Assembly: GCF_016031615.1 (NCBI RefSeq)
Contig: NZ_JACYXC010000001.1
Span: 2,356,001 to 2,420,000, forward strand
Reading direction: 5' to 3'
Source: Streptomyces pactum
Lineage (GTDB): Bacteria > Actinomycetota > Actinomycetes > Streptomycetales > Streptomycetaceae
Length of the DNA: 64,000 nt
Part shown: piece after piece, positions 17,577 through 26,042 of the stretch
Numbering within the stretch: the stretch's first letter is position 1
Layout of the letters: each line of letters begins with the position of its first letter
The notes under the pieces: model-generated
What the model was told of the DNA's origin: nothing
The model's database searches: none
What the model saw: the letters and a program-made list of their open reading frames with translations, nothing else
Program-made: the position numbers and the translations under genes

Positions 17577-17608
17577 GGGGCCCCGTACACCGCCGTGTAC
17601 GGGGCCCC
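17577..17608. terminator. Perfect 14-bp-arm hairpin terminator
   Basis: GGGGCCCCGTACAC-CGCC-GTGTACGGGGCCCC lies between the convergent MarR and FAD-oxidoreductase genes. The arms are exact complements. Confidence 0.85.
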
Positions 17609-17649
17609 TGTCGCACCGGCCGGAGGAACCGGCCGGAGGAACCGCCCGG

Positions 17650-18984
17650 TCAGCCGTTCGCGAGCCAGGAGTGCACCCGTTCCACCGCGAGCCGCGACGA
17701 GGCGATCGCGGCCTCGCTGCTGGGCCGCAGGTACAGCCAGTCGCCCGCGTACTCGACCGGCCGGGCCGCCCGGCGCATGAACCGGCCGCGCAGCGCCAGC
17801 GCCTCCGGCCGTGCCTCCGGCAGACCGTGGCGCCAGCGGGTCACCTGGTGCCCGACGTACGCGGCCCGCATCCCGTCGATGAACCGCTCGCTCTCGTCCA
17901 GCACCCGGTCGAGAACCTCCGCGTCGGGCAGGTCGTACACCTCGGCGGCGCGGCGCGGCGAGACCAGCAGGGTGACCAGGCCGCGCCCCGGGGGCACCCG
18001 CTCCGGGCACTTGTTGTGCTCGGCGGTGCCGCCGGAGAGCAGCGAGTCCTCGTCGGGCGGCAGGACGAAGGCGTACAGGTGCGGCTGGCCGGCGGTGCGC
18101 CGCGGTTCCAGCGGCCGGTCCAGCATCACCCCGACCCGGATCATGGTGGTGAAGGTGGACGCCGCCAGGAACGCCCGCTCCTCCTCGGGGACGCCGCCGT
18201 GGAGTCCGGCGGCCACCGGGGCGGGCACCGCCAGCACCGCGGCCCGGGCGGTCACCGCGGTGCCGCCGTCGAACGTCAGCCGTACCCCCTTGCCGTCCCG
18301 CTCCACGCTCCGCACCGCCGTGGACAGGTGCACCTTGAGGCGTTCGGCGAGCACCCGGGCCATGGTGTCCTGGCCGTCCCGGTAGGTCTGCCAGCGGAAG
18401 ATGCCCCGGGTGCCCTGCATCAGCGCCAGCATCGGCGCCGCCGCGTTCCGTTCGGGCAGCCAGCCGAAGGCGGCCGAGGCGACCGGGCCCAGGCACCGGT
18501 CCACCAGCTCGTCCCCGTACCGCCTGCCGAACTCGGCCAGCGTCATGCCGCCGTACACCGAGTCCTCCGGCCGCTCGGGGTCCACGGCGCCGCGCCCCCG
18601 TCCGGCCAGCAGCATCCGCACCAGCTGCGCCCGGCCGCGCCAGCTGAGCCCGGCGCCCGTCAGCACCGACCGGGGGTGGCCCACCCACGGGTGCGTCCGG
18701 CCCTGCCGCCACAGCCCCACCGGGTGCTCGATGCGGTGCAGCATGCCGCGCCGCTGCAGGCCCAGCTCCTCGATGAACTCCCAGGTGGCGGGGTAGCCGT
18801 ACGGGCTCAGGGTCTCCGCGCCGCGGTCGATGGTGTAGCCGTCGATGCGGGCCGAGCGCATCCGTCCGCCGGGTTCGTCCTCGGCCTCGAAGACCTCCAC
18901 CCGGTGGCCCTCCCGGGCCAGCCGGTGGGCGGTGGTCAGTCCGGCGATCCCGGCGCCGATCACGGCGATGTCGATGTCGGTCAC
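17650..18984 (-). CDS. FAD-dependent oxidoreductase, protoporphyrinogen-oxidase / amine-oxidase type
   Basis: 444 aa. Seen: dinucleotide motif AVIGAGIAGLTTAHRLAREG at residue 5, then EVFEAEDEPGGRMRS (the GG motif) and an NAD-independent FAD end piece near the C-terminus (YAGDWLYLRPSSEAAIASS). The fold is that of protoporphyrinogen oxidase, phytoene desaturase and monoamine oxidase. GTG at 18984 follows GAGGGGAG. It is downstream of the CoA ligase with a 327-base spacer. Known members desaturate isoprenoids or oxidise amines. Inferred: late oxidation or desaturation of the prenyl product. A hemG housekeeping role is less likely here because no haem genes are near. Confidence 0.88.
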   Translation of the reverse strand: MTDIDIAVIGAGIAGLTTAHRLAREGHRVEVFEAEDEPGGRMRSARIDGYTIDRGAETLSPYGYPATWEFIEELGLQRRGMLHRIEHPVGLWRQGRTHPWVGHPRSVLTGAGLSWRGRAQLVRMLLAGRGRGAVDPERPEDSVYGGMTLAEFGRRYGDELVDRCLGPVASAAFGWLPERNAAAPMLALMQGTRGIFRWQTYRDGQDTMARVLAERLKVHLSTAVRSVERDGKGVRLTFDGGTAVTARAAVLAVPAPVAAGLHGGVPEEERAFLAASTFTTMIRVGVMLDRPLEPRRTAGQPHLYAFVLPPDEDSLLSGGTAEHNKCPERVPPGRGLVTLLVSPRRAAEVYDLPDAEVLDRVLDESERFIDGMRAAYVGHQVTRWRHGLPEARPEALALRGRFMRRAARPVEYAGDWLYLRPSSEAAIASSRLAVERVHSWLANG

Positions 18985-19311
18985 TGCTCTCCCCTCTCGG
19001 GCGTGCGTGCGGTGTTCCTCGATGCCGGGGGCGCGCCGCCGGGGCGCGTTGGGACGTGCCGGGCCCCGGCGGGCCGCGCCGGGACGCGCCGGGGACACGG
19101 GGGAACGCGCCGGGGACGCGGTGGGACGCCCGGCCGTCCTCGCCGCCGGACGGCCGCCGGGCGGCCGGAGCGGGGCGGGGACGAGTTCGGGCCGGCGGTC
19201 GGCCCGCACCGGCGTCCGGTCCGGACCGGACGGGCCCGAACCCGGCGAACGGCCCGGCGGCCCGACCCGGCGAACGGCACGGCCCGTCGCGCGGCCCGTC
19301 CCGGCGGCCGG
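18985..19311 (-). other. Gene-free spacer
   Basis: GC-rich stretch with GGGACGCGCCGG repeats (four variants near 19040-19110) between the CoA ligase and the FAD gene. I see no coding frame or clear terminator. Confidence 0.5.
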
Positions 19312-20931
19312 TCAGGTCCAGCGGCCGGTACCCAGCGCCTCCTTGGTGCCCAGCACCTGTTCGCGCAGGTCGAGCCGGCGCACCTTCCAGGTGGCGGTGC
19401 GCGGTACCTCGTCGAACGGGACCAGGCGCGGCTCGTCCAGCTCCGGCAGGCCGCGGGTGGCGGCCCGCCACTCCTCGGGGTCGAGCCGGTCGTCGCTCAT
19501 GCACAGCACCGGGACCGGCGGCCGTCCGGGCACCCCGAGCACCGTCACGTCCGAGGCCCGGGGCAGCCGGTCCAGCAGGATGCTCTCCAGCTCGATGCCG
19601 CTGGTGCCCGGGATGATGTCCACCTCCCGGTCCACCAGCTTCAGCCGGCCGAACCGGCCGCGCTCACCCACGTCCCCGGTGTTCCACCACTTGCCGCGGA
19701 CCTTCTCCCGGTGGCGGTCGGACTCCCCCAGGTAGTCCAGGCAGCGGGCGCGGGTGGCGGCCATCAGCAGGCCCGGCCGGCCCCGGCCCACCGGCCGCCC
19801 GGTCTCCGGGTCCACCACCTTGACCCGGGTGAGGCCGGGTGAGGGCCAGCCGATGTCGCTGGTGACCGAGGAGTCCTCGGACAGCTTGCGCATCCGGCCG
19901 CGGGTGAACAGCGTGAAGCACATCGGCCCGACCTCGCTCTGGCCCCAGCCCTGGAGCCAGACCGGGAAGCGGCGGCGGGAGGCGCCCAGGAAGGTGCGGA
20001 CGGTGCGCGGGTGCACCGCGTCGAAGGTGCCCACGTAGAGCCGGACCCGGGCGAACAGCCCCGGGCGGTCCAGGGCCAGCTGCTCCCACCGCTGGAAGAC
20101 GTTGGGGCAGGCCTCCAGGGTGGTGGGCCGGAACGCGTCGATCATCCGCTCGGCGGTGTCCGGGTCGTGCCGGGAGATGGCCACGATCTTCTCCGGCGCC
20201 AGCACGAACTGCCCGGTGAGCCAGGAGACGGACCGGCCGTGCGCGAAGGAGATCGAACTCGCCGCGACGTCCCGGTGCTTGCTCGCCAGCACCGGGAACC
20301 GGATGCGCTCCATCACCGCCACCCCGTCGAGCAGGGTCTTCGCCGAGTGCACCACCAGCTTCGGGGTGCCGGTGGTCCCGGAGCTGTGCATCACCAGCAT
20401 CGGCTCGTCCCGGCCGCCGAGGCGCGTCGGCGGGATGTCCGCGCCGTCCAGGTCCGCCAGGGTCAGGGCCCCCTCGGGGGTGCCCTCGCCGGGCTCCCCG
20501 AGCAGCAGGACACGGGTCCGGGGACCGGCCGGCACCACCCCGGCCGCCGCCGCGCGGGCCAGCGGCCCCGGCGAGACCACCAGCACCGAGGGGTCGAGCC
20601 GCTCGATCATCCGGCGGTGCGCCTCGGGCTTGTTGACGGCGGAGATGGTGGCGGGCAGGGCACCGATCCGGGCCGCCGCCGCGGCGGCCACCACCATGTC
20701 CAGGTGGTTCTCCTTGATGATCGCCACCCGGTCGCCGCGCCGCGCCCCCGCCGCGTAGAGCCGGGCCGAGAAGTCGCGGACCAGCCAGGCCAGTTGCTCC
20801 GCGGTGTACCGCACCCCGCCGTCCGGCGCGATGTCGAAGGGCCGGTCGAGATGGGCGACGGTCTGCCGGGCGGCCTCCGCGTGCCAGTCGAACAGCACGC
20901 CCAGATGCCGCGGATGTTTACGGAAGGTCAT
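19312..20931 (-). CDS. AMP-binding acyl/aryl-CoA ligase
   Basis: 539 aa, ANL superfamily. Seen: P-loop-like MHSSGTTGTPKLVVHS (about residue 180), the A5 region GWGQSEVGPM, WWNTGDVG (A7 Asp) and the C-terminal catalytic lysine in RTATWKVRRLDLRE. Adenylation of a carboxylic acid followed by thioester formation is the expected chemistry. ATG at 20931 follows GGGGAG. The upstream region carries the cluster promoter block (21011-21050), so it is co-regulated with the methyltransferase-UbiA-MMPL unit. It probably activates an aromatic or fatty acid used by the pathway. Confidence 0.9.
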   Translation of the reverse strand: MTFRKHPRHLGVLFDWHAEAARQTVAHLDRPFDIAPDGGVRYTAEQLAWLVRDFSARLYAAGARRGDRVAIIKENHLDMVVAAAAAARIGALPATISAVNKPEAHRRMIERLDPSVLVVSPGPLARAAAAGVVPAGPRTRVLLLGEPGEGTPEGALTLADLDGADIPPTRLGGRDEPMLVMHSSGTTGTPKLVVHSAKTLLDGVAVMERIRFPVLASKHRDVAASSISFAHGRSVSWLTGQFVLAPEKIVAISRHDPDTAERMIDAFRPTTLEACPNVFQRWEQLALDRPGLFARVRLYVGTFDAVHPRTVRTFLGASRRRFPVWLQGWGQSEVGPMCFTLFTRGRMRKLSEDSSVTSDIGWPSPGLTRVKVVDPETGRPVGRGRPGLLMAATRARCLDYLGESDRHREKVRGKWWNTGDVGERGRFGRLKLVDREVDIIPGTSGIELESILLDRLPRASDVTVLGVPGRPPVPVLCMSDDRLDPEEWRAATRGLPELDEPRLVPFDEVPRTATWKVRRLDLREQVLGTKEALGTGRWT

Positions 20932-21010
20932 GTCAGCTCTCCCCATCACCGAACGCCGTTCGTGAGCCGACGACGGCTCGCGGGCCATGACGTTCATCGC
21001 CGAAAGAGGG

Positions 21011-21050
21011 CCCCACGCTAGGAACCGGCGGCATCCGGCAGCCATAGCAA
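21011..21050 (-). promoter_or_regulatory. Cluster promoter block for the CoA-ligase operon
   Basis: Minus-strand reading: TTGCTATGGCTGCC, then TAGCGTGGGG starting exactly 30 bases after the first T, preceded by TTCC. It is nearly the same as the block at 11231-11270. A second half-site TTGCCATGCG lies 12 bases further upstream, making GCCAT-N10-ATGGC. Confidence 0.65.
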
Positions 21051-21459
21051 TTCGCATGGCAAGCACGGTGCGGCGCATAGCAAGAATCAGCCGCTTCCGG
21101 CGGCCCGGCGGCCCCCGCCACCATCGGTGTCCGGCGTCCCTCCCGACCACCGCCCCGACCCGGCCCCGGCCGCGCACCGACCCGATCACGTACCGACCCG
21201 GCCGCGCACCGAACCCGCCGGCCCCCGCCCCCGATCGCCGTCCCGGCCCCGTCGCCCCGCCCGTCCTCCCGGCCCGGCCACCGCCGGCTCCGGCCCCGTA
21301 CGCCCCGGCCGGGATCACGCCCCGGTCCGCGGGCACGCCGCACGCGCCGGCTCCCGGCAGCGCCCGGCGGGGGACGACGCGCCCCGGCCACGCGCCGGGC
21401 CCGCCGGGGCGCCGGCCGCCCGGCCCGCCCGTACCGCCGTCGAACCCCAGGAGAGGCCC
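21051..21459 (+). other. Upstream region of ispH; no gene seen
   Basis: About 400 bases of Pro/Arg-coding-looking but start-less GC-rich sequence (CCCGACCCGGCCCCGGCC-like). No copy of the TAGCGTGGG block is seen facing rightward. The only clear signal is CCCAGGAGAGGCCC, the ribosome site at its end. Confidence 0.5.
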
Positions 21460-21568
21460 GTGAACACGACCCCCCGCCCCGACCGCCCCGGACGCCACGT
21501 CCGCACCGGACGCCCCCACCGCCACCACCGCCCCGGACGCCGGCGGCCCGGACGCCGGCAAACGGGTC

Positions 21569-22480
21569 GTGCTGGCCGAGCCGCGCGGCTTCTGCGCGGG
21601 GGTGCAGCGCGCCATCGGCATGGTGGAGCGGGCGCTGGAGCTCCACGGCAGCCCGGTCTACGTGCGCAAGCAGATCATCCACAACGCCTACGTCGTGCGG
21701 CAGCTGGAGAAACGCGGGGCCGTCTTCGTCGAGTCCGAGGAGGAGGTGCCCGAGGGGCGGGTGTGCGTGTTCTCCGCGCACGGGGTCTCCCCGGCCGTCC
21801 GGGCGAACGCCGCCGCCCGGCAGCTGAACGTGATCGACGCGACCTGCCCGCTGGTGTCCAAGGTCCACCAGGAGGCGAAGCGGTTCGCGGCGGGGGGCCG
21901 CACCGTCGTGCTCATCGGCCACGCGGACCACGAGGAGGTGGAGGGCACGGTCGGCGAGGCGCCCGAGCACACCGTGGTGGTGGAGAACCTGGAGGACGCC
22001 CGTGCGCTGGAGCTGCCGCCGGACGCGGAGGTGTCCTACCTCACCCAGACCACGCTGTCGCTGGACGAGACCCGGGACATCGCGGCCGAGCTGAAGCGAC
22101 GGTTTCCCCAGATCAAGGGGCCGGGCTCGGACGACATATGCTATGCCAGCCAGAACCGGCAGAACGCGGTCAAGGAGCTGGCGGCCGAGGCGGAACTCGT
22201 CCTCGTCGTGGGCTCCGACAACTCCAGCAACTCGGTCCGCATGGTGGAGGTGGCGATCCGGCACGGTGCCCGGTCGTACCTGGTCAACGACGTCTCCAGA
22301 CTGGACGAGGGCTGGCTGCGGGGCGTGCGTACGGTCGGCGTGACCTCCGGGGCCAGCGCCCCGGAGATCCTCGTCGAGCAGCTCGTGGCCCGGCTCGCGG
22401 AGCTGGGGTACGGCCGGGTAGACACCATCACCACGACCACCGAGGACATCGTCTTCGCCATGCCAGGGAGCCTGCAGTGA
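21569..22480 (+). CDS. ispH: 4-hydroxy-3-methylbut-2-enyl diphosphate reductase; true start probably 21460
   Basis: IspH makes IPP and DMAPP from HMBPP, the last MEP step. Seen: LAEPRGFCAGVQRAI with the first cluster Cys, DATCPLVSKVH with the second, TQTTLS, and DDICYASQNRQNAVKEL with the third; VGSDNSSNS and SGASAPE bind substrate. Starting at GTG 21569 gives 303 aa but trims the first strand. A good ribosome site (AGGAGAG) precedes a GTG at 21460 that is one frame off; the ispH frame itself continues upstream with coding-like GC3 as far as a stop at 21461. A one-base difference in the C-run near 21470 would join them. The prenyl synthase overlaps its stop. Confidence 0.93.
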   Translation: MLAEPRGFCAGVQRAIGMVERALELHGSPVYVRKQIIHNAYVVRQLEKRGAVFVESEEEVPEGRVCVFSAHGVSPAVRANAAARQLNVIDATCPLVSKVHQEAKRFAAGGRTVVLIGHADHEEVEGTVGEAPEHTVVVENLEDARALELPPDAEVSYLTQTTLSLDETRDIAAELKRRFPQIKGPGSDDICYASQNRQNAVKELAAEAELVLVVGSDNSSNSVRMVEVAIRHGARSYLVNDVSRLDEGWLRGVRTVGVTSGASAPEILVEQLVARLAELGYGRVDTITTTTEDIVFAMPGSLQ

Positions 22481-23556
22481 CCGTGAACGAGAACCCGGAC
22501 GCCGGCGGGGCCACGGCGGCCGGTCCGCACCAGGAGCGGGCGGCGCTGCTGGCCCGCGTGGAGGAGCGGCTGGCCGGCTTCCTCGCCGAGGAGCGCCGGA
22601 TGTGGGCAGCGTCCAATCCGGACGCGGTGGAGCTGGTGGACTGCGTGGCCGGCATGGTGGCCAGCGGCGGCAAGCGGCTCCGGCCGTCCTTCTGCGTCGC
22701 GGCGTACCTGGCGGCCGGCGGCGACCCGGCGTCCCCGGCGGTGGTGGACGCGGCGGCCGCCCTGGAGCTGCTGCACACCTCCGCGCTCCTCCACGACGAC
22801 GTCTTCGACGCCTCCGAGCTGCGCCGCAACGAGCCCACCGCGCACATCCGGCAGGCCACGCTGCACACCGAGCGCGGCTGGCACGGGGAGGCCCGGCGGT
22901 ACGGGGAGAGCGTCGCGGTGCTCGCCGGGAACCTCGCCCTGGTCTACGCGGACCGGCTGATGGCGGGCGCCGCGCGCACCGAGCGCTGCCGCCGGATCTG
23001 GGGCGAGCTGACCACCGAGCTGATGGTCGGCCAGTTCCTCGACGTACGGGCCGCCGCCCGCTTCCGGCCCGACCCGGCGCTGGCGCGGTGGATCGCGCTG
23101 TTCAAGTCCGGCCGGTACACCGTGGCCCGGCCGCTGGCGGTGGGCGCGGCGCTCGCCGACGGCGCGCCCGGGCTCCAGGAGGTCTTCGAGGAGTACGGTC
23201 TGGCGCTCGGCGAGGCGTTCCAGCTCCGCGACGACCTGCTGGACGCGTTCGGCAGCGCCGAGGTCACCGGGAAGCCGGCCCGGCTGGACTTCAAGCAGCA
23301 CAAGATGACGCTGCTGATGTCCTTCGCGCTCGCCGACGAGCCGGAGGTCCGTGACCTGGTCGGCGACGACCTGCCGGGCACCGACCCCGACGAGCTGCAC
23401 GCCCTGCTGATCCGCACCGGCATCCGCGACCGGGTGGAGGAGGTCATCGCCGAGCGGCTGAAGGTCGCGAACGAGGCGGTCGCCGCGTCCCTCCCGCCGG
23501 CCTGGGCGGCCGAACTCCAGGCGATGGCCACCGCCGCGGTCTACCGCGACAAGTAA
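22477..23556 (+). CDS. Polyprenyl diphosphate synthase, likely GGPP synthase
   Basis: 359 aa. Seen: first Asp-rich motif LLHDDVFDASELRRN (about residue 106) and second FQLRDDLLDAFG (about residue 250), GGKRLRPSFC for the IPP site. Residues four and five before the first motif are Ala and Ser, the small type that lets chains grow to C20 or longer rather than stop at C15. Start GTG 22477 overlaps the ispH stop (GTGA), so the last MEP enzyme and chain elongation are coupled. Inferred to supply GGPP to the UbiA protein. Confidence 0.93.
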   Translation: MTVNENPDAGGATAAGPHQERAALLARVEERLAGFLAEERRMWAASNPDAVELVDCVAGMVASGGKRLRPSFCVAAYLAAGGDPASPAVVDAAAALELLHTSALLHDDVFDASELRRNEPTAHIRQATLHTERGWHGEARRYGESVAVLAGNLALVYADRLMAGAARTERCRRIWGELTTELMVGQFLDVRAAARFRPDPALARWIALFKSGRYTVARPLAVGAALADGAPGLQEVFEEYGLALGEAFQLRDDLLDAFGSAEVTGKPARLDFKQHKMTLLMSFALADEPEVRDLVGDDLPGTDPDELHALLIRTGIRDRVEEVIAERLKVANEAVAASLPPAWAAELQAMATAAVYRDK

Positions 23557-23566
23557 CCCCTTCCCC

Positions 23567-23606
23567 GGCCGCCGCCCGCCCCGGGCGCGGGGCCGGGCGG
23601 CGGGCC
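23567..23606 (+). terminator. GC-rich hairpin after the prenyl synthase
   Basis: GCCGCCGCCCGCCCC pairs with GGGGCCGGGCGGCGG, with one bulge, ten bases after the stop codon. The rest of the gap to 23839 holds GCCGCCGTACG repeats and no gene. Confidence 0.6.
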
Positions 23607-23839
23607 CGTGCCGCCTCGGGCCCGCCGCCGCTCGGAGGTGACCGCCGGGCGCGCGCCGCCGTACGCCGCCGTACGCACGCCGGCCGCGCGCACGCCCGGC
23701 ACACGAACGCCGCCGTACGGACCGCCACCGGAACCGGGCGTGCGGCCCCGCCGGGCCCCGGCGTGCGGCCCGGAAGCGGCGCCATCGGCGGGCGGCCGGG
23801 ACCCGGGGGCCCCGGCCGCGTGACCGCCGGAGCGGTGCG

Positions 23840-24418
23840 TCAGACCATGGCGAGGCGGTCCACCAGCAGTTCCACCCTCGGCCCGGCGTCCTCCGGCAGC
23901 AGCCGCCCCGCCCGGGTCAGGGTCGCGATCCCGTGCAGGGACGCCCAGAACACCTCGGTGAACAGGCCCGGGGCGACGCCGTCACCGGCGACCTCGTCGA
24001 GGGTCTCCAGCAGCGCGGCGAAGGCGTCCTTCAGCGGCTCGGGGGTGTCCTCCTGCGCGTACGCCAGCCCGCCGTCCAGCTGGAACAGGGCATCGTAGAC
24101 GGCCGGGTTGCGGGTGGCGAAGTCGAGGTAGGCGCGGGCGAGGGCGGTGACCCGCTCGCGCGGACCGTCCGCGGCGGCGGTCGCGGCCCGTACCGCGCCG
24201 GCCAGCTCGGTGGCGCCCTGGAGGGCGACCGCGCCGATGATCTCCCGTTTGCCACGGAAGTGGCTGTAGAGGACGGGCTGGCTGTACTCGATCCGCTCGG
24301 CGAGCCGGCGCGTGGTGACCGCGTCCCAGCCCTGCTGTTCGGCGAGTTCACGGGCCGTCGCCACGATGAGGCGCTCGCGGCTCGCCCTTTCCCGCCGTTT
24401 GCGTTCCTGTACCGACAT
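23840..24418 (-). CDS. TetR-family transcriptional regulator
   Basis: 192 aa. Seen: N-terminal HTH with RLIVATARELAEQQGWDAVT and the recognition helix EYSQPVLYSHFRGKREI; the rest is the all-helical ligand domain. Start ATG at 24418 lies ten bases from the first of three CTAGCA-type palindromes in the divergent gap with the DUF1772 gene, so it very likely represses itself and that gene. No ribosome site is obvious, so the message may have a very short leader. Confidence 0.93.
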   Translation of the reverse strand: MSVQERKRRERASRERLIVATARELAEQQGWDAVTTRRLAERIEYSQPVLYSHFRGKREIIGAVALQGATELAGAVRAATAAADGPRERVTALARAYLDFATRNPAVYDALFQLDGGLAYAQEDTPEPLKDAFAALLETLDEVAGDGVAPGLFTEVFWASLHGIATLTRAGRLLPEDAGPRVELLVDRLAMV

Positions 24419-24427
24419 GAGGCGATT

Positions 24428-24491
24428 CTAGCACTGCTAGACAATCGAGCGATAGCAGTGCTAGCGTCGCATCGTCAGCTAGCAACGCTAG
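24428..24491. promoter_or_regulatory. Three CTAGCA-type operators between tetR and the DUF1772 gene
   Basis: CTAGCA-C-TGCTAG at 24428-24440, TAGCA-G-TGCTA at 24453-24463 and CTAGC-AAC-GCTAG at 24479-24491 are each inverted repeats. They are centred about 24 and 27 bases apart, on roughly the same face of the helix, and cover both start regions. Confidence 0.8.
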
Positions 24492-24508
24492 GCACCGGAG
24501 GGGTCATC

Positions 24509-24955
24509 GTGCTCAGCACACTCGAAGTCGTCACCACCGTGATCGTCGGGCTGATGGTGGGGGTGGAGTTGTCCGTCTCCTTCGTCATCAACCCGATCCT
24601 CAACGCGCTCCCCGAGGACAGCGCCCAGCTCGGCCACGCCCACGGAGGGCGGATGCTCGGCGCCGCGATGCCGGTCTGGTACATCGGCTCCCTCGCCCTC
24701 ATCGTGGCCTGGGCCGTCGCCGGGTGGCAGCACGACGGCGCCGGTCTCGTCGCCACCGCCGGCGGACTGCTGGTCCTCAGCGTGATCATGTCGGTCCTGC
24801 TGCTCGTCCCGATCAACAACCGGAACAAGACGTGGACGCCCGAGAACCGGCCCGCCGACTGGAAGGAACAGCTCGACCGCTGGAACCGCTTCCACTACGT
24901 CCGCGTGGCCGTCATCACCGCCGCCTTCGTCCTGCTGGTCAGCGCTCTCGCCTGA
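24509..24955 (+). CDS. DUF1772 (anthrone-oxygenase-like) integral membrane protein
   Basis: 148 aa with four membrane segments. Seen: VGVELSVSFVINPILN in the first helix, PVWYIGSLALIVAW in the second, NNRNKTWTPENRPADWKEQLDRWNRFHYVR between helices three and four is the conserved N-x-x-W...W-x-x-x-H pattern of DUF1772. GTG at 24509 follows GGAGGGG. It is controlled by the divergent TetR. Family members are small oxygenase-like or stress-related membrane proteins of uncertain function. Confidence 0.85.
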   Translation: MLSTLEVVTTVIVGLMVGVELSVSFVINPILNALPEDSAQLGHAHGGRMLGAAMPVWYIGSLALIVAWAVAGWQHDGAGLVATAGGLLVLSVIMSVLLLVPINNRNKTWTPENRPADWKEQLDRWNRFHYVRVAVITAAFVLLVSALA

Positions 24956-24980
24956 TCCCGGGCCGCCCGCCCCGCACCGG

Positions 24981-25029
24981 CTCACCCCCGTACCCCGACG
25001 GCTCGGTTCCGCCGGGGTACGGGAGTGAG
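24981..25029 (+). terminator. Long inverted repeat terminator
   Basis: CTCACCCCCGTACCCCG at 24981-24997 pairs with CGGGGTACGGGAGTGAG at 25013-25029, one mismatch in 17. It follows the DUF1772 gene. Confidence 0.8.
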
Positions 25030-25205
25030 CCCGCGGCGCCGCGCCGCGGCCGGCGCCTCCGGCCCGGTGGCCACGTGATCGCGAGAGGCGCGGAAATCAC
25101 TTCGCCCCGCCCGCCCCGCCCGGTACGGTCGCCGGTGTTCTCACCCAGGGGGCCACGGGAGATGCGTGCGTCCCCGGCAGTTCCGTCCGAAAGCAGGTTC
25201 CGTCC

Positions 25206-25586
25206 ATGGCGTGCCGTATCAGTGAGCTGGTGCTCAAGTGCCACGACCCCGAGGCGCTGGCCCGGTTCTGGTGCGAGATCCTGGACTTCGTGGTCCTCGA
25301 CCGCGAGGCCGAGGTCTACGTCGAGATCGGCCCCCGCGAAGGATTCGGCCGCCCGCAGCCGACGCTCTTCCTCATCCGCGACGAGGACCCGGCGAACGGG
25401 CCCACCCGGCTGCACATCGACGTGAACCCCACCGACCGCGACCAGGACGCCGAACTGGAGCGCCTCCTGGCCGCCGGTGCCCGGCTCGTCGACATCGGCC
25501 AGCCCGCCGACGCCTCCTGGCACGTCCTCGCCGACCCCGAGGGCAACGAGTTCTGCCTGCTCAAGCGCCGCCTCCCCCCGCTCTGA
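25206..25586 (+). CDS. VOC-superfamily (glyoxalase/bleomycin-resistance-like) protein
   Basis: 126 aa, single two-module VOC fold. Seen: ISELVLKCHDPEALARFWCEIL opens the first module with a possible metal His; RLHIDVNP opens the second; ADPEGNEFCLLKRR closes with the family Glu. The sequence resembles the large Streptomyces set of VOC proteins of unknown substrate. ATG at 25206. It is the last ordinary gene before the accessory island. Confidence 0.88.
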   Translation: MACRISELVLKCHDPEALARFWCEILDFVVLDREAEVYVEIGPREGFGRPQPTLFLIRDEDPANGPTRLHIDVNPTDRDQDAELERLLAAGARLVDIGQPADASWHVLADPEGNEFCLLKRRLPPL

Positions 25587-25630
25587 CGCCCTGCCCGGCA
25601 GCTGGCCGAACGGGGCGTTTTGCTGTCCGA

Positions 25631-25687
25631 GGCGGGGCTACCTGCGATTGCTCTTACGCGCGGGGGTGGTCCCGGCTTGAGCGTGGG
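25631..25687 (+). repeat. 57-bp dispersed repeat, copy 1
   Basis: About 80% like 32366-32422, sharing ATTGCTCTTACGCGCGGGGG/GTTGCTCTTGCG... and CCCGGCTTGAGC. It marks the left edge of the island, in a 456-base gap (25587-26042) that has no supported gene. Confidence 0.7.
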
Positions 25688-26042
25688 GGCGCACGTGGGG
25701 CAGGCGTACAAGACGTGTCCCGGACTCTCTATGAAGAGCACCGGAGTCGAGGGCGGTCGTCCGAGTCTGGCAGCCGCAGCACATTGCGCTCATGCGTGCA
25801 CCACCCCCGGCGGTCTGGACGGTACGGAGCCCACTGCCTGGAGTGATGTAGAGAGCAGCCGGGCAGTCGCGCCCGTTCAGCGCTGCGGCGAGTGCTGCAC
25901 GGCGGTGGTGCCCCCGCTCCCGCTCGGCTTCCTGTCGCTGCCGGGCTTCGTGTACGCGCAAGGGCGGTAGCTGCGGCGCCAGCTTTTTGCCTCCCTGCCG
26001 TTCAATCTCGGGAGGGCTCGGGGGTCACCCCCTGGTCGCCGG

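Noticed and set aside
17650..18984. Calling the FAD gene hemG/hemY
   Set aside because: The fold matches but haem genes are absent and a cluster oxidase role is at least as likely; no symbol given.
25641..25670. Degenerate type I-E CRISPR repeat look-alike
   Set aside because: Similarity to the second copy runs beyond the repeat length into what would be spacer, and no array exists.
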